Below, in pieces: positions 45,232 to 55,235 of a stretch of DNA of 64,000 nt. Position 1 is the stretch's first letter. Each line of letters begins with the position of its first letter. A program made the position numbers and the translations under genes. Origin of the DNA: Fragilariopsis cylindrus CCMP1102 (Eukaryota; Bacillariophyta; Bacillariophyceae; Bacillariales; Bacillariaceae); contig FMBT01000300.1 in NCBI GenBank assembly GCA_900095095.1, forward strand, positions 186,001 through 250,000. Reading direction: 5' to 3'. The notes beneath the pieces were generated by a model. The model did not search any database and had not been told where the DNA came from. It saw only the letters and a list, made by a program, of their open reading frames with translations.

Positions 45232-46772
45232 TTAGTTCTTTGTACCAGTGGCTGCTGGTTGAAGTGCAGCTAAAGCAGCTGCCATCATAGCAGCACTTGC
45301 AGCATCGTCTTCAACAAAATTATCATCATCATTACCATGCTTTGATTTTTCCTCTTCGGGTATCTGTTGATTATTGTCTATTTTTGGTACCGCGATACCT
45401 CTTTGCTTTAAAAGACTTTTCAAGCTTCTCGATTTGGAACTCAAAATTTTCTGTAATGCAATTTGGTTACTAACCATTGTTCTCATACTCTGTTCCGTTT
45501 CAATCAATGATTCCATAACATCTGTTTCATTCGAAAATGCGATACTCCTAAGATCTTTCGACAGAACGTGTATATGTGTATCCTTACCACGGATCTCATC
45601 TTCCTTTCGCTCGATTGTATGTAGTAGATTCTTAACCTGTGATCTCTCAGAATCTAGCTCACGACGTTGACAAGCCTCCTTACTTTCTAATTCTCTTATA
45701 CCCGCCAACCATACATCCTTCTGTTGCATATGCTTTTCAATCTGATCGTCCTTATTATTATTTAACTCTTTCATATTTTCAATTTCTTTTTTCAGATCTT
45801 CTACATCTTTCTGTAATTTTGCTTGTTTGTCATATTCTACTTTAAGATCTTCTTGATGTCGTTTCGATACAGCGTTGAATGTTAACTTTTGTTTCCTTGT
45901 TAAAGCTACCTTTTCTGCGTGTGTTGCCTTTTGAATATCCATGTAGGTTTTGTGACATCTACCTAAACTTTCAAAGATAATACGATAATCCTCAGTTTGG
46001 AGTAGTTCTTCTCTGTCGACAATATCAAGGGGAGTTCGTCCCGCTTGGTCCTGAGAAACAATCGCATTCCAATTTGCAACAATGATAAGGTTAACAACCT
46101 CTGGAGCACATGCCTTATCAACAGCAAGATGAAGAGGATATTCACCAAGATTTGTCGTCATACATGCCGATTCTGGAAACTTCGAAAGAAGTTCTGATAC
46201 GAACCACGCAGGAGCACGTCGCATGCAAGCCTATCAAAGGAAGCGAAAAATATCATAATCAATAATAATAATGACGAACCAATCCATAATTATCAATGGT
46301 GAAACATATGAGGTGAGTCGAATCTGATCGTAATGATTCAATTCAATTCAATTCAATTCAATTCGATTTAATTCAATTCAATTCAATTCAATTCAATTCA
46401 ATTCAATTCAATTCAATTCAATTCAATTCAATTCAATTCAATTCAATTCAATTCAATTCAATTCAATTCAATTCAATTCAATTCAATTCAATTCAAATAA
46501 GAACAAAACAAAACAAAACAAAACAAAACAAAACGATATATTCATACGTACTTCATGAATAGGCAATCTCCGCCATTCGCTCCAGTTGAATGTTGTGTGC
46601 TCTGTTCCTGTGCTTTGTACCCATGTTTGCACTTGATTTGGATCTGATTCAATAATATCATATGCATCCCTCCATTCCATTTCTTCAATTGCCAAGAATA
46701 GTTCTGTAGCTGATTCTTGGTAAGAAACTTCCACAATTTCGTTGACGACGAAGACGACGACGACGACGACAT
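45232..46772 (-). CDS. Ankyrin-repeat / coiled-coil protein with repeat-filled intron
   Basis: Two exons, 46552-46772 and 45232-46230, joined in phase 0 (LPIHE to ACMRRAP). The N-terminal module (ATELFLAIEEMEWRDAYDII, then RRLPIHEAC) and about two ankyrin repeats (LGEYPLHLAV, AGRTPLDIVD) match its relatives at 5273 and 43116. A coiled coil of about 200 residues rich in Lys and Glu follows, then an acidic Ala-rich tail. The only nearby ATG (46770-46772) starts a TCG repeat coding for Ser, but it is one base out of frame with the ankyrin part. Either a repeat unit is mis-sequenced or the start lies elsewhere. The intron holds a 160-base pentanucleotide array. Confidence 0.8.
46338..46495. repeat. 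(AATTC)n pentanucleotide array in an intron
   Basis: About 30 copies of AATTC, broken once near 46364 (GATTTA variant), inside the intron of the ankyrin gene. An AAAAC pentanucleotide array (46501-46533) follows almost directly. The array fills half of the 321-base intron. Confidence 0.95.
46501..46533. repeat. (AAAAC)n array
   Basis: About six copies of the pentanucleotide AAAAC next to the AATTC array and about 20 bases inside the intron's donor end (read on the minus strand). Confidence 0.9.
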
Positions 46773-47162
46773 TTTTGTTTACACTTTTGCGAAGAAAAGG
46801 GAAAGAAGAAGATGAGAAAGAGCAACGAAGCTAGCTCAAATAGAAGTCACGGAATGGTTGGCAATTTCTTGCTAGGAAGAAACAAGTTTCAATTGTGAAT
46901 ACGAATACTGTACATGGTATGATCCTTTTCAGCAAATTTATTTTTTTACGTTATGAGCGTTAGATATCTTCGCCAAAGATAGAGATGTTGTCACTCCGTT
47001 ATTTTACGTAAACGATATTGAAAATCCGATCCTTTTTTTTCGCGCAAAGCATCCACGATCAATATTTTCAATTCGTGACTGGATTATGGATTTATTTCAA
47101 ACAAAAAAATAAAAATTATAGTCTAACTATATTCATATTGTTTATATAATTTGTATGTCACG
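46773..47162. other. Divergent spacer
   Basis: Short promoter space between the ankyrin gene (-) and the MYND gene (+). No other feature. Confidence 0.5.
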
Positions 47163-49073
47163 ATGTCATCATCATCAACACCCTCGTGCATAACATCGTC
47201 CACTTTGACATTGTTTTCTGACTGGTCATTTTGCAATGGTTGTGGATTGCCTCCAAGAATTGGTACAGCAAAAAATGACGATGAAACAACTACTACCGAT
47301 GATCTTATTAACGACGATAATTCCTGTATGAACAAACAACAACAACAAACAACAACAACATCAACAAGAAAGAAACTTTTAATTTGTAGAAAATGTAAAA
47401 CAGCTGCATATCACGATTCTGCTTGTCAAAAAATTCACTGGGCGAAGGGTCGACATAAATATGAATGTAAGAAATTATCAGTTGCTCTTCAACCGCTTCG
47501 GGATATATCATCATCATTACCATCCAATAATAGTAGTTATAGTAATCGTCGTCGTTGTTTGTGGTGGTGGAAACATCTTGGTCAAAAAGATTTAATTGAT
47601 TGTAATAAGATATGGAAATTTAGTAGCATACGTTGGAATCGCGATGAAGAATACTTAGATGCGATGGATGGATTTCAAAAAGCATTAGAACCAATCATGA
47701 AGATATGGAATGAAAATAATCAAGAAATAATATTGAGCGCCAAGGAATCATCGTCGTCGTCATCATCATCATCGTCAACAACATCGATAGTAACGAAAAC
47801 TACTGATACTACTGATACTACTACTACTGCCGCTACTACTGCCGCTACTACGAATAATAATAATAATAATAATAATGATAACGAAGCCGAAATTGAAGCC
47901 GAATACGATCAGTATCAACAACAAGATGCTGATATTTTTCAGTTTGGTATTCAACTAGCACGAAAACTTTTATTTTGTGCGTACTGTGAAGCGGATGGCA
48001 ATCAACCGGATTCGTCCCGATCACGATTGGCACAATGTATATCGATATTATTACAATTAAGAAACTTTGAATGTGGAAGTTTCGACGATAATAAGCAGCA
48101 GAAAAAAAACCACGATATTATCACACCATTATTGAACGACGCTTGGATGGAGCTTATGTTTAGTTACGAGGATTTACCAGAACTACGAAAAATTACCTAC
48201 CACGTTGCGCACATGGCCATTCAAAGTGGTAAGGGTCGCTGTGAATGGAACGACCCAATGCAACGTCCAGGATATATGGCAAAATTCGATACCGTTGGTA
48301 TCTCCGATTCGAATAACAATGATTGTTCTGCTGATAATATTATGTCGTTACCATATATACTCCCAGAACAACATCCTGAATGGTGTCGAATATTAGAAAA
48401 TAATTGGAAAGATATCAAGGGAGAGTTATCCGTCTTATTACTACAGAATAATAATAATAATATTAATAGGAATACGATGATGACATCATCATCGTCGTCA
48501 TCAACCTGGGGTAGGGTCGGATGTGGAAATCGAGGATCAGGTTCTGACGATCATCGCGTGGTATCATCAGGAGATTGGACGGAATATGTATTATTTGGTA
48601 CAGGTGCGGTGAGTTATACCGATGATGATGCGCCCGTTACAAAAAGGCTGTTGAAAAGATATGTCGCAGATGCAGTTTCGTTAGCTGAGAGTGGTGGGGG
48701 TGAAATTATATTTAGTAAATTAGCGCCACATACTCACATCGACGCACACTGTGGACCGACAAATTTTCGACTGACAGCCCATCTTGGACTTACCGTACCA
48801 AATAACAATAATGATGATGATGCTAATGGTGGCGGGGAATGTAAAATTAGAGTAAAGAATAGTTGGTATTATTGGGAAACCGGAAAAATCCTACTCTTTG
48901 ATGATTCGTATGAACATGAAATCAGAAATGACACAGACGAAGTCCGAATAGTGTTGCTTATGCGTTTTTGGCATCCATTATTGAGAAATGAAAAACGGCA
49001 GTTGGAATTAAGTGAAGCACGCCGCCAAAAGGAGATGGCAGTGGAGAAACGTTATCACCCTCCTCTTGTGTAA
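47163..49073 (+). CDS. MYND zinc finger fused to an Asp/Asn hydroxylase-like domain
   Basis: 636 residues from the ATG at 47163. Near the N-terminus a MYND finger is split by a polar insert: FCNGCGLPP, then ICRKCKTAAYHDSACQKIHW and HKYEC. The C-terminal 150 residues match aspartyl/asparaginyl beta-hydroxylases: HIDAHCGPTNFRLTAHLGL, then GKILLFDDSYEHEIRND, and RIVLLMRFWHP, giving the two expected iron-binding His and a 2-oxoglutarate-binding Arg. Poly-Asn, Ser and Thr inserts lie between. The enzyme class hydroxylates protein side chains using Fe(II) and 2-oxoglutarate; the MYND finger could recruit the substrate. Apart from the inserts the domains look complete. The substrate is unknown. Confidence 0.85.
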   Translation: MSSSSTPSCITSSTLTLFSDWSFCNGCGLPPRIGTAKNDDETTTTDDLINDDNSCMNKQQQQTTTTSTRKKLLICRKCKTAAYHDSACQKIHWAKGRHKYECKKLSVALQPLRDISSSLPSNNSSYSNRRRCLWWWKHLGQKDLIDCNKIWKFSSIRWNRDEEYLDAMDGFQKALEPIMKIWNENNQEIILSAKESSSSSSSSSSTTSIVTKTTDTTDTTTTAATTAATTNNNNNNNNDNEAEIEAEYDQYQQQDADIFQFGIQLARKLLFCAYCEADGNQPDSSRSRLAQCISILLQLRNFECGSFDDNKQQKKNHDIITPLLNDAWMELMFSYEDLPELRKITYHVAHMAIQSGKGRCEWNDPMQRPGYMAKFDTVGISDSNNNDCSADNIMSLPYILPEQHPEWCRILENNWKDIKGELSVLLLQNNNNNINRNTMMTSSSSSSTWGRVGCGNRGSGSDDHRVVSSGDWTEYVLFGTGAVSYTDDDAPVTKRLLKRYVADAVSLAESGGGEIIFSKLAPHTHIDAHCGPTNFRLTAHLGLTVPNNNNDDDANGGGECKIRVKNSWYYWETGKILLFDDSYEHEIRNDTDEVRIVLLMRFWHPLLRNEKRQLELSEARRQKEMAVEKRYHPPLV

Positions 49074-49445
49074 AGGCCCTCACTTAAATATAATACAGTA
49101 TAATATAATATAATATAATATAGAATAGATAGAATAGAATAGAACGAACGACTCTTTGTTACTATACCCATCTAGATACGGAACTAAAATAGTATGTTTT
49201 CGTAGTTTTTGGATCGCTGGATTTGGGAATGCTCTACATTTGCTTTGTAGTCGATTCCTTTTGGTGAATCTCAGAGGTGAGCTTCATAAAAGGTACAAGC
49301 TCAAATACGCCATCCTAGATTGTGCGTACGTCTGCACTTCCATTTATAAATGCTTGACAATAATCTAATTTTTGCAAGATGGTTTCAACTAAGAAGATTC
49401 TAAAAATGTTGCTATAACTTAAGCTAGCTAGCTATGTGCGCATTA
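49074..49445. other. Convergent spacer
   Basis: AT-rich, with an ATAATATAAT repeat at about 49088-49140. No gene. Confidence 0.5.
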
Positions 49446-50578
49446 TTAAAAATTCGTCAAAACTCTACCCTCAAATACTCCAGCCTTAGTAAGGATCTCT
49501 GTTACGGATTCCGCCATACCCTTCTGACCGCAAAGGAGAGCTCCAGAGTTTCTAGGTACCGGAACACCTTATTTGATTGAAGAATAATTAATGTACGGGA
49601 ACAACAAAAGATAGCGTAAGTGCCGATACGTTAGTGCGCATATTATTTTATCAGAAACAAGTATCCGATACTGTGCTTTATTCTTCGAGTAAAGTAGATC
49701 AGTTAGCGTTAAATACGTTATCATCAACTTTTGATTTACAGACAGCTCCAATAGTAAAAGGTTATCATCACATCTACTATTATAACGAAGTAATTAATGC
49801 ACGCACGTATCGAATATTCCAAAGATTTTTCGTCATAGATTTACTTACCATCTTCCTCTAATGCATTTTGAACATAACCCGTACGTCCTTTCCATGTATC
49901 AGATGGTTGACTTAACACTGGAACAACTTCGATTCCCATCGATTCCCATTCAGCAAATTTGTCGACGAAACACATATCATCCTCGGTTCGAGCACCGTAA
50001 TAAAGTCGTGCTGTGCGACCACCCGACTTACTTGTTTTGAGTTCACCCGATTCGATCGCTGCTCGGATAGGTGCAATTCCACTTCCCGCTGCGAAAAGTA
50101 AGATATTTTGACAAGGGAAATCATATTTGACAACATTATCAAGTTCGTCCTTTACGGGAAAGCCGCCTCCCAAAACTTGAGAAACTTCAACCCCACCAGT
50201 AGTTAACCACGCATTATCATCAGTCTTTTTAATCAAGAAATCGAATTTAGCATTTTCAGCATCCGGTGCAGAGGCAATGGCCAAAAAGAGTGGCTTTCCT
50301 TCTTCATTTTGTTTAACCTGGACGTACTGTCCAGGGAATTTGTATTCTTGAGCAGTTTCTGGTGAAACATCAACAGTAACAGCGATACTCGTAGCTGCTT
50401 TGTTGGCCGAATCATTAGTTTTGATTTCGCTTGTAGTCCAGATGGGGTCTGGGCCCCAGCCCATGTATATACTAGTAGTAGATCCATGCCTAGTACTAAA
50501 CTTTGATGGAGAGAAGGCACCCACCGAAGATATTGAAGCTGCACCTACTAGAAGAAGTTTTAGAACAGAAGAAACCAT
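49446..50578 (-). CDS. FNR-family flavin oxidoreductase with plastid-type presequence
   Basis: Two exons, 49849-50578 and 49446-49567, phase-1 join; 283 residues. The N-terminus has a signal-peptide core (LKLLLVGAASISSVGAF) followed by SPSKFST, the GAF|SP cleavage pattern of diatom plastid proteins. The body has the FAD-binding barrel (FPGQYVQVK, AIASAPD) and an NAD(P) domain with FAAGSGIAPIRAAIES, YYGARTEDD and a C-terminal ALLCGQKGMAESVTEIL. It resembles ferredoxin-reductase-like proteins but is shorter than true photosynthetic FNR and lacks its usual C-terminal aromatic residue (it ends TNF). The electron acceptor is open. Confidence 0.85.
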
Positions 50579-51463
50579 TTTTATTTATTTTTGGTTAGAT
50601 GAAAGATATGTTATCTTGTGTAACAAACTTCTTTTTATGGATTTGTTTATTGAGGATGAATGACTTGATCATCATTGATCGATATTCCGATCTTTTGCGG
50701 CAAGGGTGTATGTATGCACGTGACACAAATGTTCGCCCGCCGTCCGTTATAGATTTTTTCATTCAGTCTTATTAACATTCAAAATTCAACACTTCGAATC
50801 AATCAATATACTTGTATCTATTAATGATGCAGATTAGCGTTCAGATGCCAAGCACCAGAGCTTTAATTGCGATTTGATATGAATGAAGATTTCTATGGAG
50901 GAGCACTGATGCTGATATCCTTATCAGTAATAAAGTTACTGGCGGTTCTTCTTGTCTATCTAATAATATTAATGCGCAGGAGTGAAAAACAAGCCTAAAC
51001 TAGCCCAGTAAATCCTATCAATTCTGTATTTTAATTTGATCAGGAATGCCCCATCAAATGATGAACAAGGTGTTCTAGATAGAGTGCAAAATTTATGTTG
51101 CGGATAAAAACTGTTTGTTGTCTAACAGATCAAAAAGTGATAGTTTATCAGTAGAGAGAATAGTTGGATGATGATAGGTCAACTTTTTGTATCTTAATTT
51201 TATCAGGAATATCCCATCAAATGATGAACAAGATATTCTGCATAAGAGTGCAAAATCTATTCTGCGGATTAAAACTCAATGTAGTCTGACAAATTAAAAA
51301 GTTATAGTTTATCAGTAGAGAGAATAGTTCCATGATGATAGGTCAACTTTTCTTTTTTCTAAAATTGCCCCAGGTCTGCGTCTGTTATACACGGTTCGAA
51401 AAACGTTTTCGAGATTGTGTGTAGTTTAGTAAACTAGCAATCTATATACTCTTTGATAGAAGA
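50579..51463. other. Spacer with a 163-base tandem duplication
   Basis: Non-coding region between the FNR-like gene and the TLDc gene. A CACGTG core at 50717-50722 lies about 140 bases before the FNR-like start. The second half is a tandem duplication, described separately. Confidence 0.6.
51025..51348. repeat. Tandem duplication, period about 163 bases
   Basis: Two diverged copies follow each other, 51025-51187 and 51188-51348. Shared blocks include TATCAGGAAT or GATCAGGAAT, CCCATCAAATGATGAACAAG, GAGTGCAAAAT, TGCGGAT, GATAGTTTATCAGTAGAGAG with GAATAGTT, and GATGATAGGTCAACTTTT. Differences are scattered, so the duplication is not brand new. No coding frame spans it. Confidence 0.85.
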
Positions 51464-52269
51464 TTAGAACGGCCATAATTTGAAACCGCCATCAGCTCCC
51501 CCAGTCGGCTTAATATTCGCATTGCAATACACCTCCAACTCTACCAGTTGAAATTTTCCGCGAATTGGCCAATCGTTTTGAACATCTTCATATGCACCAC
51601 CAACGCTTGAACTGCCTTGTTTCAAATTGCCCGCATTGACCGACGTGTCCTCCATGCCAGGCCCAGTGAAACCTCCCATCACAGCAGCCTTCGGTTCCCC
51701 AATTTTCAAGTCAGCCTGCAGACCAAAAGAACAAGATATATATAAGTGATACGATGCAGAATATTTTTTGTTCACACAGTCCTAAGTAATCACGTTTAAC
51801 GTACAGCTCCGAACATCGGACCTGATGTCGCGTAATCATACAGCGCCGCATTTCCTCCTGGTAATACTGGACATCGGGAAGCTTCGTCCCCACGCTGGAA
51901 CCACAAAAACGCCGCATTGGATTGTATGTAATCGTCAGTACTCATCCAACCTGCAGGACTATAACCCCCGAATTTCTTTCCAGACTTGGAAAGACAAACG
52001 ACAAGAGCAGAGCCACGTAAGTCAACACTTTCGTGGAAGTTCGTCGCCGACCATCCGTCTTTGGATGCCTTGTACACGCATTGTAAATCCACGCTGGTCT
52101 TAGTTGGATCAATGTTTGTCCCATCCAATGTCGAAGATGGAAAAGATAGAGATTCGGGTACTCGACCAGTAATGCCGGGGAAAACATCACCAAATGAATG
52201 AACAGGGACAACAGCAGAATAGATCGCAATGATCACAACAGCGATGGCGAGCAGTTGGTGACGCATCAT
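51464..52269 (-). CDS. TLDc-domain protein with signal peptide
   Basis: Two exons, 51805-52269 and 51464-51715, phase-0 join, GT-AG intron of 89 bases; 238 residues. The first 26 residues are a signal peptide (LLAIAVVIIAIYSAVVPVHS) followed by F. The body has TLDc features: LQCVYKASKDGWSATNFHE, GSALVVCLSKSGKKFGGYSP and AGWMSTDDYIQSNAAFLW. The protein ends with LVELEVYCN, as in many TLDc domains. TLDc proteins are linked to oxidative-stress resistance and V-ATPase binding in animals and fungi. Here the secretory or plastid signal suggests a lumenal or plastid place; the F after the cleavage site would fit plastid import but is weak on its own. Confidence 0.82.
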
Positions 52270-52894
52270 TTGTACGGGATTATATTTTGGCTGACAGAAA
52301 CGATAGCTATTTATTCACTGAATAACTTTTAAGTACGGTATGCGTGTTATTGGGTGGTCTCAAAGAATCAAATGTAGACGAAACGAGCATTGAAAGCCTA
52401 CGAAAATGACAACGCTAATGTCTTGTTGGGCGTGTTGGTGTGTTGATGTTGTCATCGTGAAGTGAAATAAAAGATACCGACAAAAATTCTTCCGAGAAAC
52501 AGAATTCTAAGTAATACACGAGTCACACTAGTGAATGACCAGACTTACGAGTAATGGATGTGGTAGTATTTACTGCACGAACTGAAGTAATTACTTTAGT
52601 GTTACCACAGTGATAGCATCTAGCTAGCTCACTCTTTATTTAGTATACTACAGTCCTATATTAACATACACTACTTGGTATAGGAAGTTAGTAGTATTCA
52701 TTATATTATACAATACAGCCAATATGGATAAGAATAGAAAATGTACTAAGGTATGTATGTTTTGACATTTATCACCATATAAAATAAGATGAAAGATCTA
52801 TGACATAGTTATTGAATCATGTAAATGGCACTTAATACGATGGCTACTGTAGTATAGAAGTAACTTTATTGTACATTATGACTTTAAACGCACT
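52270..52894. other. Gene-free spacer
   Basis: AT-rich sequence between two genes transcribed leftwards. It should hold the TLDc promoter and the PPR gene's 3' end. Nothing else seen. Confidence 0.5.
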
Positions 52895-54700
52895 TTAAGC
52901 TACAATATTGTCACTCCAAGATTTTGGGATGCTGATATCATCTACGCTATATCCACCAAGAATCTCAAGTTGAAGGGATTCTGATGCTGCCTTTCCGAAT
53001 TCGCTCTGCACAAATTCATTTACAAGTCCTTGTCTACAGCAATCTTGAAAGATTTTCTTCACAAGATCGTCACGTTTAGGACCGTCTGGCATCAAATTAT
53101 TGCACGCCTTGATGAACATCCCCGTAATAGCGCTGTCGATTTCAAGTTCCGACGATGATCTTAATTCCTTCATAACGCCCAACGCAGTTTGAAATGCGTT
53201 GAACTTAACTTCGGAATCTCCATCGGTAAATGCACATGACATGAGTAAATGATAATGTAACCGATTGGATAGCATTGGTCCGTTATACTTTCCAAAGATA
53301 CGTTTTGCTCGGATCGCTTTTTTTGGATCTTTCGATCGCCCAACAATCCCCAGGGCCATCCGATAAAGTCGTTCATCAGAATCAGAATCATCGCCTGCTT
53401 CTTCATCACTATCAACAACATCACTCGTCGCGAGGATACCCTCACGAATTTGCAATATTTGTTCTACTTTAGCAGCAACAGAAGCTGCCATGAATTTTGG
53501 ACCCCGTCCATTGTATGCAGTTAACACCGAACGAAAAGTTTCCGAATTTGGTTTTACTTCTACCTCTCCCTTTCTGAATCGTTCGATCATATCAAATAAC
53601 ATAGCTTCGGCTTTTTGTGAACCATCTTTTTTCTTCCCGATAGAACGAATAAGGACATTGTACGCATCGGTTTGGGGTAAATATTCTTCATCTCCCGATA
53701 ACATTTCATCAAAAAGAGATTGAACCATTTCTTCATACTTCTCGTCGCGAGAAGAAGCATACGATTTCATGATTTGTACCCAAGACTTATGATTAGCCAT
53801 GGGTATACTACTATCAATTTCTTCATCATCAAGTAGTGACCGGAATGTGGATTCAGCTTGTTCTAAATCACCAGCAATTCCATAGGCCTTGATCAATTTA
53901 TTATATGAATCAGCCGTTGGTCGGAGGAGGAGGAGGTTTTCGATATAATTATCATCGTCATCATCATCGTCATCATCTTTTCCATTATCATCATTCATAC
54001 TGTATTCTTTTTGTCTATCCAAAACACGTTGGACTTTTTCTGGTTGTCCTCTCATGGCCCATGCGTCCATAACACACAGATATGTTTGTTGGTTCGGTGG
54101 TGGGATGATGAATGAATCGCTCGCGTCATCCATCATTCGATTAAGTATTTTGTCAGCTTCATCTCCACCATTATTTGATTTTGAATATGCATGGATTTCT
54201 AATAGTCGGTTATATACCTCTACAGTTGGCCAAAATGTACTATCATCACTTTCAATATACGTCCTAAACATATCATCGAAAATACCTTCTGCTACGGGCA
54301 CAGCTGTTGTGTCTACAGATGTCGTACGGGTCAACTGTTGGAGTTGTTTCATCCATTCTGTTTGTTTCGCCAAAGCTTCTTTGGGACTGTAGTTTACACC
54401 AGAATCTTCGTTGTCGTTTTCCTCATCGTCATCCTCGTCGTCATCATCTAGATCAAGGTATTCTATTTCATTTTCCTCTTCTTCTTTGACGGGCGTCGCT
54501 AACAGAGTTGACGATGATGATGATGATGATGATGGACAAGAATACGTGTATGGTGATTTCTCGTTACTAAACACGCCTTTGCCTCCTTGATTCCTATTAT
54601 TATATTGTATATCTTTGAAGTTAGATCCAACCCATCCGTTAACGACGACTGGCACTATCATAAGCACCAAAAGCGATAGGGATGATTTTGTATTCGACAT
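52895..54700 (-). CDS. Pentatricopeptide repeat protein, possibly plastid
   Basis: 601 residues, single exon. A signal-like N-terminus (SLLVLMIVPVVVNG|WVGSN) has W after the likely cleavage site, which diatom plastid presequences tolerate. After an acidic, Ser-rich linker there are several PPR motifs, visible as helix pairs: TVEVYNRLLEIHAYSK, QQTYLCVMDAWAMRGQPEK, TADSYNKLIKAYGIAGDLEQ, KSWVQIMKSYASS, QTDAYNVLIRSIG and NSETFRSVLTAYNGRG. PPR proteins bind organelle RNA and steer its processing, stability or translation. The RNA target is not readable here. Confidence 0.85.
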   Translation of the reverse strand: MSNTKSSLSLLVLMIVPVVVNGWVGSNFKDIQYNNRNQGGKGVFSNEKSPYTYSCPSSSSSSSSTLLATPVKEEEENEIEYLDLDDDDEDDDEENDNEDSGVNYSPKEALAKQTEWMKQLQQLTRTTSVDTTAVPVAEGIFDDMFRTYIESDDSTFWPTVEVYNRLLEIHAYSKSNNGGDEADKILNRMMDDASDSFIIPPPNQQTYLCVMDAWAMRGQPEKVQRVLDRQKEYSMNDDNGKDDDDDDDDDNYIENLLLLRPTADSYNKLIKAYGIAGDLEQAESTFRSLLDDEEIDSSIPMANHKSWVQIMKSYASSRDEKYEEMVQSLFDEMLSGDEEYLPQTDAYNVLIRSIGKKKDGSQKAEAMLFDMIERFRKGEVEVKPNSETFRSVLTAYNGRGPKFMAASVAAKVEQILQIREGILATSDVVDSDEEAGDDSDSDERLYRMALGIVGRSKDPKKAIRAKRIFGKYNGPMLSNRLHYHLLMSCAFTDGDSEVKFNAFQTALGVMKELRSSSELEIDSAITGMFIKACNNLMPDGPKRDDLVKKIFQDCCRQGLVNEFVQSEFGKAASESLQLEILGGYSVDDISIPKSWSDNIVA

Positions 54701-55235
54701 AGTGTGATACTGTTTATTCTTATTAGATTGTTCCTTGCTCGGAGATTGTATTTGTGCAGCCCTCCTCTATTGTAGCTACGTGAGAGTTATTACTGTTACA
54801 ATTACTTACTCAACCGTCTGCATGCAATCTCAATTTAGATTTCTATCCATCATGCACATCATTATTTCGAAAGAAAATCTGTCTCCAATTTTAAATTTGA
54901 TGGATCAGAAGGTGAAAATAAAAGCGATGAGCGCAGGACAGACGTCCTGCGCCCAAAACCAACGAAAAATGCATTTTTTGTAGTCGATTTTTTTTCTTTT
55001 CAAGTTTTTGACGGCACGCAAAAAAAAGAATTAGACGAAAATGATTTTATATTGTGAAGAGCTACTAATATAAGCTTGATTATTTCAATCTCCAACTAGA
55101 TTGGAACAAGATTTGTATTGCTTTTATCGTCAATAGCAGTAATACATCTAGAAAATTGACATTCACTGTTAGCTAGACAGGGTAAAGCACAAACACGGCA
55201 CATAAAATACTCCAAGATCTATCCATAAGTCTATA
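54701..55235. other. Divergent spacer with a strong hairpin
   Basis: Promoter space between the PPR gene (-) and RCL1 (+). It contains a perfect 9-bp stem at 54931-54952. No gene. Confidence 0.5.
54931..54952. other. Perfect 9-bp GC-rich hairpin
   Basis: GCGCAGGAC, loop AGAC, GTCCTGCGC, in an otherwise AT-rich spacer and followed by T-rich sequence (54970-55000). It might form in DNA or RNA; the role is unknown. Confidence 0.6.
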
